From Rhodamnia argentea (Eukaryota; Streptophyta; Magnoliopsida; Myrtales; Myrtaceae): a DNA stretch of 64,000 nt. Below, piece after piece: positions 42,783-55,940 of this stretch (position 1 is the first letter of the stretch; every line of letters begins with the position of its first letter). The notes below the pieces were generated by a model. The model was not told where the DNA came from. It worked only from the letters and a program-made list of their open reading frames with translations, and made no database searches. A program made the position numbers and the translations under genes. The stretch lies in assembly GCF_020921035.1 (NCBI RefSeq), contig NC_063158.1, positions 26,894,962 through 26,958,961 of the forward strand. The letters are read 5' to 3'.

Positions 42783-45660
42783 GAAGTTATCAGTAAGGCA
42801 GAAGTTGGATGTGAACTTCTGCGTATTATGGTGCTATCGAGCTATTATTGTGGGAAATGCATTCAGCATGCTGCTGGTGAAGAAAGTATTGACAAAAGTG
42901 AGATCTTCTTGATGGCTGAAGATGTGCTTGACTTGACCGTTGAAGCAATATGAATCATGAGTTGCTGCCACATTCTGCGGTAACCTTAAACTGCTGTCTC
43001 AAAAACATTAGATAGATTGTTTCAACTGGTGATGAAACTCTTTAACTGGGGGTTTTAGTCTGGGAGTTCAAATGGAACATGTAGAACCTGAACTAGTCCC
43101 TTTTCTTTTGGCAAATGGGTAGCACAAGAGTCAAATATACTGCAATATATTGGAGAGTTTCACCTGAGCATATTCTTAATGAGTCCACACTGGGTGTTCT
43201 TTTGTGTCTATATGCTTCTTTGACATTCCGTACTGTTTTCTCTGGGCCCTACTCCCGTGCCACAGAGCGCTCCCACAAGGCCAGAGTGATTTCCGCGGTC
43301 AGGGTGTGGGGGAGGGGGGAATAACCTGTGGTGGAGTGTTTCAGATTGAATCTAGGCACTCAAGCTTGCTTGGGTGACAACTGAACATTGCTTAGAGACT
43401 TTTTTAGTTGTTGAAATTGAAGCAATAAGAACAGATTTTTGTTTGAATAGATCTGCAGCGGCTTCATACCGATCTCAAGTAAATTTTATTGAATTTGACA
43501 TCTTACAGAACTCAGATTTCTATTGGTCTTCTCATCTTTGGCCTTATATGAGTATATGGCTATGCTGCATTTGTGTGCATGTCTGTTTATGAGATGTAGT
43601 TGTCACTTTATGTATAATTTGCAATTGGACTTAACTTTTAATGGACATGAGCTCCCTATATAGATAGATTCTCATTTTCTTGATGGTAATCTTTGTTGAT
43701 GTGATGGGGGAGAGGAATTGAGGGAAAGAGATTCTTGAGAGATCATGTCCACCAACTGATCCTGAAGAAAGCCTGCAGTAGAGCTCTTTTTTCACACATG
43801 ACTTTTGAACTTCAACTTAGAAGTCTCAGTTTACAGGAAAAGAGCATCTGCTTTCTTCCAAGATTTATATGGACAACAGATCTTTTGACTTTGGACCATT
43901 TCAATCATATGAATTTTGCAGTAGAGGTTTGAGGAAGGCTGAGATTAGTAACGTAAGCATCTCGTCCTCCTATTATGACTATGGCTTATTTTCTCCTATT
44001 GACGGATCAATTATGTTTTCGTCTTCACTATTTGCGTTTAGTTATTTGTTTGTTCTTTTTTTTTTTTTTTTTGTGTGTGTGTGTGGTTTTGTGTGTGTGT
44101 GTGTGGTTGGGGGGGTGGGGGGGTGGGGAAGGAATTTGTTTGAATTTCTTGACAACAAGGTATTACCTTTTGTTATTTGTTTTGGTCAAGTTGATACAAC
44201 TTCAGCATGTTTATGCTGAGGGTTAGAACTGCGATGTAGTGGATATCTGATTTTGTCTCTTATTCTGCTTATTTGACATCGACGCAACTGGGCGTTGTCT
44301 AATCTTGATCACATTGTTGGATAGTTTAATGCAGGACTGAAGTGTCATCAACACAGATCAGAAGAGATGGACTCTAGAAGAAGCATCTGCTTTAGTGGCA
44401 GCTGCTTTGGAAGAAATAGGAATTCAGGTGTAGTCTTGCAGGTAGGCACACGCACATTATTGTACAGAATATCACCAAGAGATTGCCATTGCTCCACTCA
44501 AGAAATTTGATGAACTGTTTCTTCTTTTGGACTAGATTGGAAGGCAAGTCGGTTGGTTTGTTCATTTGGACTTCTTTTTACTTTGTCGAGCTTCCCTTGT
44601 TTGATTGACCAGCTCCACCACCTGTCCAATATAAGTCCATCTCCAATGGCCGCCTTTCCTTTTTGTGGTATAAACGCTCTCTCTAGCTTGCTGTACAGAA
44701 GTTGAAAACAGATTTGCTGTGGAGCAATTTGTCTGTTTGGATTCTCGGGTTTCCATCAAAATCAAGAAGCAAGAGATGGAATTTTGACTACCCATTGCTT
44801 CTTGCGCTGTCTCTTCTGCAAGAGAGAAGAAAAGACTGGGGATGATTTGGTCCTTAGTTGCAGACTCTGATGGATGATTGAGTCGGTAATTCGCCGAAAC
44901 TGATTCGGGCAGAGTCATCCATATTACCATATCTGGCATGCTTGGCTGGTGAGACGGAGGAGGATTCATGGTGCCAAAATTCAAGATTTCAAGCAGATAA
45001 GGGGACTTCATTGTTCTTGATTTCTGATTTAGATTGACGAGACTCTTGGATTCAATTCATTTATGAACTATGAAAGATCTCCCGGAACTTATGAAGCCAT
45101 TTTGGCTTGGTCTTCCAGAATAAAATTTGCTTTTCTCTGTTCAACATTCCCTTCTTTCGTTACACACCACAATATTTGATTGAGTGGAGCTTATGTTGGG
45201 TAATCTTTTTTCCAATAAATTTGTATTTTTTAAAGACGAAACAATTGATGATGCAATTAAAATATTTTTGTTCGAATATAAGATGATTTTTTTTCCTTTG
45301 AAATTAACAAAAATAAAATAATAAGCATTCCGTGTATTTTGATTTTGAAAATACGCTTGTAATGCGATATCGATACCCGCCGTAACGTGCAGATAATATA
45401 CTAGTACAAAAAGAAAACTACAATCACATTTGACAAGGCGATATTAGAAAATAAAATCTTTATTGTTATCCTTTTTAAATGATTTTCAGTCATCATTAGT
45501 ACGAGAAAATAAGGTGCTGGCTTCTTATGTAAATTAACATGACAATTGACAAATTAATAAAAAAAAAGACAATATAATAAAACAAAAAAAATACAAATAA
45601 TTTATAAATTAATCTTAGTATATAAATTATTCAGTATTCATCAGTTATATGGCAAAAAAA
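42783..45660. other. Long 3' region and intergenic DNA after APO4
   Basis: About 2.9 kb. It holds a G-rich and GT-rich tract (44060-44127), a short exon-like frame near 44369-44430 (RWTLEEASALVAAALEEIG), and a 149-codon minus-strand frame (44562-45011) with no family features. About 45200-45660 is AT-rich. Parts may be an extended 3' untranslated region, but no second gene is supported. Confidence 0.4.
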
Positions 45661-45789
45661 AAAAACTGAAATTGGTAAGTAATTTAGTAATTCAGGTCCA
45701 CCCCAGGCATAATATAACCTGCTTTTCGAAAATGAGACCGTTGCAGCTTTTCTCAGTCCCAGTCCCGTCGCGTCCCCCAACGGCTAGTT

Positions 45790-46148
45790 TCCTCCATTTC
45801 TCTCTCTCTCTCTCTCCACCGCTGTCTTCACTCTCCATCGAACTCCTCCACTTCTGCTTCCACCATCATCATCGCTTCCATTTTCGAAGACCCACGACGA
45901 GTCAACGATCCACCTGAATTCGATCAATCGCCGCCTCTGCAACGATCGATTTTGGAAGTGCGCAATCATTCGCACGCCGAAATTAGGGATTTGTTCGGGG
46001 CGATTCAGTTCGATACGGGGCTTCGTTCGTTCCTGACTTAGGGTTCGTTCTTCCCCTATCTTCTAGGGGCTCATCAAACTGGCTCCGAATCGGAAGTGTA
46101 TTTGAACTTCGTTTCGCCACTTTGAATCGATCGTGGGAGAGAAGATCA
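45790..46148 (+). promoter_or_regulatory. CT-rich leader of the QWRF gene
   Basis: A CT tract (about 45801-45815) and a pyrimidine-rich stretch precede the ATG at 46149 by about 340 bp. This fits a plant 5' leader with a Y-patch. No in-frame upstream ATG was found. Confidence 0.4.
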
Positions 46149-49100
46149 ATGGCGGAAATTGCTCCACCGATGCAGCAGCAGCAGCAGCGGGAGACGGTCG
46201 CGGCGGCTCCTCCTCCACCGCCGCCTCCAACGCAGCGCCGTCCGCGGGTGCGGGAAGTTCGCTCCAGATTCATGTCTCCGGTGGTTTGTTCTTCGTCTCC
46301 TTCACCTGGCGATCTCCACCTCCCTGGCTCCAAGTCGCCAGTCATAAGGCACGCGCCCGACTCTCGGCAACAGCAGCAGCAGCGATCGGTCTCTGCACAG
46401 AGGCGGCGGCGGCTTGACCTCGAGCCTTCGTCTCATGCTGATGAAAATAGATCAGAACTTACTAGGAGCTTGGACACGCCGTTGCTCGGAGCTGGACTGC
46501 AGAGTAAAGGTTCCAAAGTTCCGAGCCGAGCTTCGAGGTCCGACACTCCAATCGTGAGCACTAGCATGGATAGAATCGTGTCGTCGAGATTTAGACAGAC
46601 GCCACAGAATCTTCCGCGAGCAGTCAGTGCTGGAGCTTCTGCAGCTACAAAATTGTTGCATTCGATTGGGATGCCAGTTACTGGTGGTCATGCTTCTGGT
46701 TTGAAAGCAGCAGTTGACGAGAATTCAAATGTGGAAGCCGGTTCAGTTGTTAATTGTCACAGTGAGAACTCTGCACAATTATTGTGGTCTTCGATGCCTG
46801 ACGCAGATATGTTGCCCTCGGTGTCCAACCGATTGTTGGCTGAGAGAAATGTGAATGGGATGGGCAATCTTGGCGGTTCCGATTCTTCGAAGATCCCTGC
46901 TTCCCCACTCTCACGTATGCTTAGTTCGCCATTATCAAGCTGCGACATGTTAAATTCTGTCAAAGCCAGCGAAAAATCAGCACATGGTTCATTGAAGCAG
47001 CACATGGCGCTGATTAATGCTGGAAAAGTGTGTTTACCTCCAGTTGCGCCTTGCACAAAGACAGTGATGGATGCAAAGAAGGGAAGGAAAGTTTCTAGCC
47101 ATCAAGAAGACGTACATTCTCTAAAATTGCTCAACAACCATTATCTCCAATGGAGGTTTGCCAATGCGAAAGCAGAGGCTGCTATGCAAGCTCAGAAAAT
47201 GGAAGCTGAGGTTTGTCACATTTATTCTTAGGTCTATCAATTTAATGAGCATATGCACTCAGTATTATCATTATTGTTGTGGATGCCATCCTTGGCTACC
47301 TTGTCATTGGTTTTTCTTGACTAGACTATGGTCCAGTTTTGAGTAGACACTGTGAGAGATCAGCAATGATCTTGAAGTTCGATTTGTTGGTGAGAGAATT
47401 GCTAGTACGAGTATATGTGACATGAATTAAATGGTCAACATTGAATTTGGATGAAGAGTTGTATACGGAAGCTCCATATGTATCCTTCTTAAAGTGAAGG
47501 AAATAGAGGTTTGGAGAATTCAGACTTCCAAAGGGAATATAACAGATGAAAATCAGTAAATCTTTTGTCGCAGCCACCACTGGGGTAACAAGTAAAGGAT
47601 GATGCGGCATGTATTGTGGATGAAATGACTTTAATTTCAAATAAAATTAAGAGCACAGTGACCTGCTTGAAAGTAGCCATAAAGTTGAATTTCCTAATAT
47701 GGTGCGTTATGTCATGTAGATAAACCTCATATGCCTGTGAAATACCATCACGTGAAGATGTGGAAAGGTTTGATTAGATGTTTTGCTTATGAGTGATGAA
47801 AGAAAACAATTGCATCAATGAGAAGAAAGGCTTCGATTCTTCAAGCTACAACTTTTAATGGACGTAGTGTGGTGAGTTTTAGTGTCTACTTTATGGCTAC
47901 AAACCCTTGTAACTCACCCAACACCATGAATGTAGACAAGTATGTGGCACAGATGAGGCTTGGTGGTAAAATGTTGATGGCCAATCCATAGTCGTCTTTA
48001 TGTCATTGGAGTGCGTTTGGCATTGGTTTAGCTTTAAGGCTCATTCCTGCCATTAGCTTTGTGCTGCATTTGTTATGATTTAGACATGTTCAAGTTCTTT
48101 ATCGTCTTTTAATGTCCTTGCAGAAAATGCTGTTTTCTCTCAGTGTCAAGCTAGGTGATTTGTACAATTCTGTGATGAGGAAACGTGCAGAACTTGGTAC
48201 AGTGCACAGAGCAAAAGCAGTATCAGCAATTCTCGAATCTCAAGTATGGCTACGAGTTGTGTAATACTAACCATAAATTTTCTTATAAACTGTAGTTGTC
48301 AATTCACTATAAATTGCCCGTTATATATAAACTAATGTTCAGCTGTGCTGAATGATTTATTAATTTTTTCGTAAAATCACTTCTTTTTTTATGTATTAAC
48401 GTATATTTTGTTTTACTTTTCTTGCATCTAGATGCCATATCTCGACGAGTGGTCCACTTGTGAAGGTGATTATTTAGCATCTTTGTCTGAAGTGACCCAA
48501 GCTTTGTCGAATGCCTCCATTCAACTCCCAATCAGTGGGAATGTCAGGGTATAGTATTAATCTCACTCATCTGATACAAGTTCGTATATTTGCTTTCTTG
48601 ATGAATTTTATGCACATTACGTTGTACTCTTTACAGGCTGATGTTAGGGAGTTAGGGGAGGTTCTGAGTTCATCCATGAAGATCACGGACACCATTGCTT
48701 CCCATGTCGAAAGCTTCATGCCCAAGGTGCGATGCAATTCCATGCATGTTTTATCATTATCCCTTCCTCTTGCCTTTCTCAAATAGTAGGAACTTGCTTG
48801 ATGCAGGCTCAACAATTGGAAGTTCTCATTTCTGAACTAGCCAGAGTGGTCAGTAGAGAAAGAGTTGTTATCGAAGAAAGTGGTGATTTGTTGTCCAAGA
48901 GATACTTATCCCAGGTTAGCCTAATTTTTTTTGGTCAGAAGTACTTATCCCAGGTTAGCCTAATTGAATTTGCTTAAAATGATCAAGTGGTAATATAGAT
49001 TGTAGGAGCTACTCTTTCCTGTATCAAATTATGCTTGAGTATTCCCGTCACATTTTCCTGCCTATACCTAAAGTCCATGTTGAAGGAGTTTGTCCCTGTG

Positions 49101-49174
49101 ATTTGCAGGTGGAGGAGTGTAGCTTGAGAGGCCAGATTATTCAATTTCACCGGTACCGTCAGTCAATTTCATGA
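46149..49174 (+). CDS. QWRF motif-containing protein (augmin subunit 8-like)
   Basis: A plant QWRF/DUF566 protein; AUG8 and relatives bind microtubules and help recruit gamma-tubulin in mitotic and cortical arrays. Six exons join in frame: 46149-47210, 48124-48243, 48432-48548, 48637-48726, 48807-48914 and 49109-49174, giving 520 aa. The first 330 residues are low-complexity and basic, with poly-Q and poly-P runs and RPRVREVRSRFMSP. QWRF is at residues 334-337 in HYLQWRFANAKAEAAM, after which the protein is helical (KMLFSLSVKLGDLYNSVMRKRAEL ... MPYLDEWSTCEGDYLASLSEVTQAL ... VEECSLRGQIIQFHRYRQSIS). The start is the first ATG in frame. A 39-bp tandem duplication covers the donor of exon 5. Confidence 0.92.
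48903..48965 (+). repeat. 39-bp tandem duplication covering a splice donor
   Basis: The 24-bp word starting tacttatcccag/gttagcc occurs at 48903 and again at 48942. Both copies hold CAG|GTTAGC, so there are two equivalent donors, at 48914/48915 and 48953/48954. Confidence 0.9.
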
Positions 49175-50110
49175 AGGCTAAGGCTTAACAGCAGCATCTG
49201 ATACATTAGCTGCGCTGGGATCTATGCGCCGGGATCATTGCTTGCGTTTTCGCTTGGTGGTGGAAGTAGCACAGCAGAGTAGACATTCAATATATTGTGA
49301 GACACATTCAGTTTCCTCTGCAGAAAAAGCCAGGAAAAAGATCCAACTTTACCTTGATTCTTTCATTGTTTCTGCAAGCATTGTATATACTTCGGCACAA
49401 TGATGCTGATTTTTGGCTGTATCCTTTGTAATGAGTTTTACATCTTATAATCATAGTTGATTTGCTCATGATTATCGGCTGTGCAGTAACTTAACCATTC
49501 TTCATTTGGCAAAGTAGCTGCTTGAGGAATGGCGAGATCATAAGTAACTAAGCAAGAGCTGTATAGTGTTGGCATTGTCTGGTCTAGTTGAAACTGTATT
49601 GACTCGTACAGTGTTCTCTTAACAAATGAGTATAACAAGGTTAACCTGACCTGCTCGAAATCAATTTGAAAGTGAAGAACATGGTAACCATCTTGTTATT
49701 CTTCCATTGAGCTCGAAAATTCCGGATTTCAGAATTTCCTGTGACTAGATGCTTAGGCATTTGCAACTGTCAGCGTGGCATATAATAAAACATAATAGAT
49801 TTTTATATGAATTTAGCTTATAAATGTGATAACCTAAATTAGCTAACAACGAATTAATGGAAAAAAAAGTTTATTAATCCAAGTATTTCTTGAAAAAGTA
49901 ACAGAAAAAAAAATGGGTAGTTTCTCTAACATTCATATTAATAGATAAAGTTAAACCACAATTGCAGAAGCATGTGTTGTTAATGTTTTATCTAGGGTGG
50001 ATCCTGTTCATGACTAATATATGATTGATTTATTCTACTAGAATAGATTTAGATAAGTTAGTGTATGATAATTAGTAAGTTATGTTTGAATTTCTCTTTG
50101 CAGTATTACA
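49175..50110. other. 3' region of the QWRF gene and spacer
   Basis: The 3' untranslated region probably extends several hundred bases (to about 49640). The rest is AT-rich without a recognisable gene. Confidence 0.45.
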
Positions 50111-50124
50111 AACCCAATTTTCAA

Positions 50125-50440
50125 TGTACACCGGCCACTTTAGTCCTAAACTTTCAATATGCCAATTTAATTCTAAACCCTTTGATAATTTGTCAATTTT
50201 GTTCTAAACCTTTCAATTGTGCCAATTTAGTCCTGAATATTTTGAAATTTTGCTAATTTAATCACAAATCTATTAGTTGGATATTTGGAAGAAAGGGCTA
50301 TATTTATAAATTGTGAAAAAATTTAGGACTTACTTGGCAAATCTTCAAAAGATTTAAGATTAAATTGGCATAATTAAAATGTTTAAGACTGATTGGTGAT
50401 CATACAATAGGTTTAGAACTTTTGGATAAATCCACTTTTT
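50125..50440. mobile_element. MULE-type MITE remnant
   Basis: The left part has degenerate pseudo-repeats 'gccaatttaattctaaacc' and 'gccaatttagtcctgaa'. The right part, in reverse complement, begins GTGGATTTATCCAAAAGTTC and repeats 'ccaatttaatcttaaa'. This is the same style of inverted ends as the element at 12.5 kb. About 315 bp long and non-coding, near the promoter of the phosphatase gene. Confidence 0.5.
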
Positions 50441-50645
50441 AGATATCTAATTATAGTGAGTCCCTGCCTCATTAATCAAATTAATCTTGTATTGTGTAAT
50501 TAGTTTTCTTTGTCGTGTGTTAGTTCATCACTTGGGCATGTGAACATTATCCACTTAACAACCGAAGACAAACCAGGAAAAAGGTGGTGAGCGCAGGAAA
50601 AGAAACAGAGTGGAAGCAAAGCTAGAAAGAGTGAAAACTCCATTG

Positions 50646-50648
50646 ATG

Positions 50649-50680
<32 letters not shown>
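50646..50680. repeat. (CT)n microsatellite in the phosphatase 5' region
   Basis: A CT run of about 34 bp, roughly 75-110 bp before the ATG at 50754, so it is probably in the core promoter or leader. Confidence 0.8.
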
Positions 50681-50681
<1 letters not shown>

Positions 50682-50753
50682 GAACAAGATCCTCACACTT
50701 AGGAGGACCCAAACAAGCCTCGCTCTTTGGGAGAATTGATTCGACCCAAAGAA

Positions 50754-53700
50754 ATGGTGAATTCGACCCTTTGCTGTGCACTGCCCAATCCCACCTCCTG
50801 CAAATCACATCTTCCGCCTCTCCTCCGATGGAGAAGGAACCCCAGCTCGCTGCTTCTCAGACGCTCTCTGGTCATGGAGACGACGGAGGGCCAGGTCGTT
50901 TCGGCGGAGGAAGACGAAGCACCGAGCTCGTCGGAGTCGGTCGCCCCTCGCCGCCTCATTCTTCTTCGCCACGCCAAGAGCTCCTGGTCTGACCGTTCCC
51001 TTAGAGGTTCATTTTCTTTCCCCAAAATTGGATGTTCAAATCGCATATTTGCAGGAGACTGCTCTTGTCCAAAATTCTGATCTTTTTCTTGTCTAGATGT
51101 TTGAGGAGGACTGCTGCAGTGTTTGAGAGAATAAGATACGCAATGTGAAATCTTCTCTGAAGTCTTTTGAGTGTGTCTAGGCATTGTTTGTTCCTAATTG
51201 TAGTGATCCTATTGACTTGCGAGCTGGTTAATTTGGAGGGGTTCTGATTCCTGCTCGCATTTCGTCAATTTACCTTCATAACGAGCGTTGTCTAAACTTC
51301 TAGGTGCATTAAGTTCTCCTCATCATGCCTTTTCCTTTTTTGGATGCCCATAAAAGGAGTGGAAATGTTGTTGCTTGCCTAGCTTCTAAATTTAGTCACT
51401 TTCATGAATCATTTCAACTAGATCATGATCGCCCTCTGAGTAAGACCGGTCGAGATGATGCTGTCAAAATAGCACACAAGCTTCACCTGTTGGGTTGGAT
51501 CCCTGAACTTATTTTGTTAAGGTCAGCAATTTTGTAAGCGTAGATTGACGGATTGCAAAACATAGATGAGTTTACAGACTAATTTGGATGTTCTACGCTT
51601 GGCCGGTTTCGATTTGCATTCCCTCTTTTGAGGTAGTGATGCAGTGCGCACACGTGAGACACTGCGGATAATGCAGGAACAAGTTGAAAGCTTTTTGGAA
51701 GCTGAGGTCCATTTCCTTTCAAGTTTCTATTCGATTGCAGCAATGGATGGTCAGACAGCAGAGCACCTGCAAAAGGCTATCTGTAAATATTCTAGGGACA
51801 AGATACTGACTGTAATGTGAGTCCTGATTCTAGTCTTTTACTGGATGGAAGTATGACTATTCTGGAATTAGATTAAGTGGTTCCTCTTCAAATTAATGCA
51901 TTTCGATGCAAGATTCCTAGTGGATACACTTATCACACAAGTTTCTGTAAAGGATGTATTCTGGTGTTGTTTGTAGACCTAAATCACCTTGTCGTGGTTT
52001 GATTATTCTGATGGCAGTGTTGCTGAAGCTTGTTAACACAATTTAGGACAGAGACATATTCCTATTCTGGATGTTTCATATTTGAGTCTGATGCTTGTTA
52101 CATGGATAATGGGTCGAATATTGTTTTACCTTGTAATCTTTGTATGTTTATAGTAATGTTAGGTTCATACATATATTTTTGAAACTACAAGGCAGTTGTT
52201 TCCATTTAAGAAAAAAGTGATACCAAAGATGCTCTGACCCAATATTCCTCTGTTAGAATGGATAATGCCTGCTTTTGTACCTTAATGCGAGATCGCTTTG
52301 GCAATTGGGTACTTTGAAATATCCTATCAGGTGGTTATGGACTATAGTGTTGGTTTTGGTTTTGCAAAAAATGCTTTCACTGATATATCTTCCTTTGAAC
52401 TAATTTGTTTAGATTTACAAAACCATAGGCCACCATTTTTCTAGTTATTCTGGTTTCAAAGTTTGAAACAGTATTAACAGATTTCTAAAAGCATATGAGT
52501 TATTGTGCAGGTGTATGGGGCATAATAGGGGATGGGAGGAGGCGGCTTCCATGTTTGCTGGTGCATCCATTGAACTTAAAACATGCAATGCTGCTTTGCT
52601 CGAAACCACTGGACGATCTTGGGAAGAGGTAGGCATCTACATTCTCCACTTCCAAGGAAACTTTTCTTTTTTACATTGCTACAAGCATTTGAGTGGGCAC
52701 GACATAAACATGACCACAAGTTTTCATAGAGACAGAAATTTAGCTAGCCACTTGACAAGAAGACAGTGTACCCTAAAAGAGAAAAGCAAACTACTGTTTG
52801 TGTTATTCTAGGATCCGTAATCCAAATGGTTAAGACTTCAGAGTGTTGAAAGTCATAGGTGCCCTCAAAGTCACAAGAATTTGAAGTAAATGACGATCCC
52901 ACTGGAAAGTTACTAACCATAGGAATCCTCAATATTACTGTCAAAAGGAGAATTATAATCTCATATAAGTTATTGACTACAGGTGCCCTCAATATTATAA
53001 GCGCTTAAAAGAAGCTACTATGTCACGAGGAAAAGTTATCAATGCCAAGCACCCTCAGAGTTACAAGCACGTGAGGAAAATCACATCAGCAATATGAACC
53101 CCAAAGTTACAAGCTGTTAAGGATAATTACCATCCTTTAAGGAAAGTTACGAACATTGGTACGTTAAAATTTATGATAACTTCAGGAAGTTGCAAATCTT
53201 TCTTAAGAGTTAGTAACTCATTGATACATCTGAGTTAGAATCAGTTAAGTAAAATTACAATCTCAAGGCAAAATTGCTAATACTGAGCTACCCACAATTG
53301 CAAACACAAAAAGAAACAAAACTTTTGGGAAATTCTACTAAGGATGGATAAGAAGTTTAAATTACGAGCACTTAAGGGAATTCATGATATTATGGGGAAG
53401 TTACTAATGATGGGACTACCAGAAATTACAAGCAATGGCGGAAAATTATCATCCTTCAAGAAAAGTTACCAACTATGAGTGCTCCTGAACCTACGGCCAC
53501 TTGAGGGAAGATTTAAACCTTCTACAAGAGTTCTAACAATGGATATCGTCGACTATGAGCAATTAAGGACGATTACGACCTAACAGCTAAATTCCTACCT
53601 GGTAGATACCCTCAATTAGGAGATCTAAAAGAATTTTCATCCTTAAGGAGAATTTGGAAACCTCAGAAAGAATGGATAAGGTAAACTAGAATTTACTAGC

Positions 53701-54567
53701 AATCAAAGAAAATCGCAGTATATGTGGAAAGTGACATTAACCATTCTACTGACCTTTGGATAATAAAATTTAGGTAATCACAGAAGTACTGATTTTAAAC
53801 AATTCGTTTACTATTAAATACTGTCATATTCAACTACTCATTTCTAATTATTTTGAGCAAAAAGATATTTCACAATACTAAATCATTTAGTAACATGGTA
53901 ATGGTTCATAAAGAGTACTATTATATAAATGAAGATTGATTTATGCAATTGGATAACAGAGTAATGCAACAAACTGTAAGTAGGTACTTTGAACAAGGGA
54001 GCCATGTTTAGCACCCACGTATAATTTGCCACATCACCTTTCTCTGTATGCTCAAGATTACTGCATTTCTTGTAATGTTCATAAATTTCTTATACTCAGT
54101 AAGTGCCCATGTAGATGGAGTCAAAACCCTTGATGATAGGAACTTTTCCTGAAGAGGTGGTATTTCTCTCAAGAAGTTTTTTTTCCCCATATTGTGCTGG
54201 TTAGTAATAGTAAATTTCCTTGTATAATTTATGAATCAGCATATAATATTGTAATTCAGTTATGAATATGAAAACAGACCTTTGGATATTATACAAATAG
54301 GGTTGTAAAACTCCTATACAAAAAAATAAAATTATCCTTGAGCAGTTGTAACTTTTAGTGAACTTGCATCCTGTTTTCTTGGCCACTAGACCATAGACAT
54401 TCCCTCCTAACAGTCGTCGAATTCCTTCTCTTTTTCTGATACAAGTCTTCAATATCATCTTATGGGATCTCTCTCTCTATCATATGATCTGTTCCTTTGT
54501 GCAGGCATTTACTGTGGCTGGACTTGGTGGGTGGAAGCTTCAGGGCATAGTCAAACCTACTGCATAG
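50754..54567 (+). CDS. Histidine phosphatase superfamily protein, chloroplast-type (At3g52155-like)
   Basis: A SixA-like phosphohistidine/phosphoglycerate-mutase-fold phosphatase; the substrate in plants is not known. Five exons join in frame with GT-AG borders: 50754-51006, 51422-51521, 51637-51816, 52511-52628 and 54505-54567, giving 237 aa. Residues 1-60 are Ser/Arg-rich and fit a chloroplast transit peptide. The catalytic RHG-type motif is LRHAKSSW (R72-H73). Downstream come DRPLSKTGRDDA, LILLSDAVRTRET (the second active-site Arg region) and MGHNRGWEE (the second catalytic His). The end is GGWKLQGIVKPTA. All catalytic blocks are intact. Intron 4 is unusually long (1,876 bp) and carries an old minisatellite. 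Confidence 0.93.
52850..53690. repeat. Ancient degenerate minisatellite in intron 4 of the phosphatase gene
   Basis: About a dozen copies of a ~60-66-bp unit, each built from 'ggtgccctcaaagttacaagca', 'ttaaggaaaattac' and 'aaggaaagttactaac'. Copies have drifted strongly but keep their order and orientation. No inverted ends or coding frame. Confidence 0.65.
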
Positions 54568-55930
54568 TTGAACCATCCTTCATCACTGGCATACTGCAAA
54601 CTCTGGAGGTAGAATTTTAAGATGCTGATGAAGCAATATCTTGTCCGGACGTGATCCGAAATTCCTCGCGTTCTCATGGGCTCTTCAGCCTTCCGTACAG
54701 CTAGACAAATGGGTAGCTGGTCTCCTACTTGTTGCTCCAAACACTTGGACCATACACTGATATGACTGAGAGATTGTTGCTTCAGTCTGGAGGAAGCCTG
54801 ATAAGTGAAGTTTCTAGGCGTCTTTTCTGTCACCGAGGCCTGAGTAGCTTACCAGAGAATATTACATCATCTTAAATAGAAATATATCATCTTCTGCTCC
54901 ATAGAGAAGAACAATTGTAAGCAATTTTGCTTCCCAATGTGTCATGATATTGCTAAAAGTGGTTTAAGTAATTCTTTTGTTGAATTTGAGAAGGAGGTTT
55001 AGTTGAGTTTACTTGACTTTTTGTTGTAGTAAATTGGAGAGTGTTCTTTGTGCTTTTCCATGTTCCAGGTGCCCTTGTTCCCTTGTGCTTGACCAGCAAT
55101 AGCGTGCGGCTTCCTCATGTGGAGTCTTGAGAGATCTTTTATCATATTGTCATGCCCAAATAGTAATGTGCAAAGGATCCATAATTCTGGGTTAAAGGGT
55201 CATGATTAGAAAAGCCTGGGCCTTTTTGGCCTATTTAGTGCCTAGAAGCCCTGTTTGTAAAACTGCACTTAGCACAAGCAGGGGTAGTTTATTGCAGGTG
55301 CAAGTACTTTTCAATAACCATCTAGTAGATTTGCTATGCCTTAGTTTTGTCAGTTCATTCAAGTAAAGTTCGTTCACCTGCGGACCGTACTTTCAAGCGC
55401 TATTGCTGACATTTTCATTTGCTGACAAATGTTTACAAATGTTTTTTTCTGGAGAAATTGGAGCTGATCGTCTATCTTTAAATAAAATTCAACTTACAGT
55501 AAGTGTTTCCGTTGCATGTGCTCTTCCAGATGTACAACTCGTAGCTTTCTCACTGCAGTAGTCAAATTAACCCTATTTACTACAGGTCCGTAGTCAGCAA
55601 AAAACTTTCAGGTCTACGCCGAGTGTCAACATGTCGGTTTCATGTTCAACAACCCCTACTAAAGAGAACTGATCCGCAATTAGTACACCATCTGCTCAGA
55701 AAATGCCATATCCTCACAAGTTTGAACTAAGCATCAAAGGACGCATCCAATATACAACCACTTCTAAGCTACCTATATAATACTTACCAAGTTAAACAGT
55801 GCACTCTCCTGACAAACTACACATGCAAGTTGAAACAAACTAGTCCGCAAGTCAATACACCAAGCAGTACAAGATGTTACAGTATATCTGCCAAGGCTCA
55901 TCCCAGTTTGACCATTCTAGTCTCATCTTC
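54568..55930. other. Spacer between convergent phosphatase and MYB-CC genes
   Basis: Holds the 3' ends of both genes. No other gene is supported; short frames lack family features. Confidence 0.45.
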
Positions 55931-55940
55931 TTACTGGGAA

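Noticed and set aside
44562-45011. 149-codon open frame on the minus strand
   Set aside because: No motif or domain, and no splice or start support; it lies downstream of APO4 and may be antisense to untranslated sequence.
46122-46148. Extended N-terminus of the QWRF protein (MNRSWERRS)
   Set aside because: The codon at 46122 is TTG, not ATG; the first in-frame ATG is 46149.
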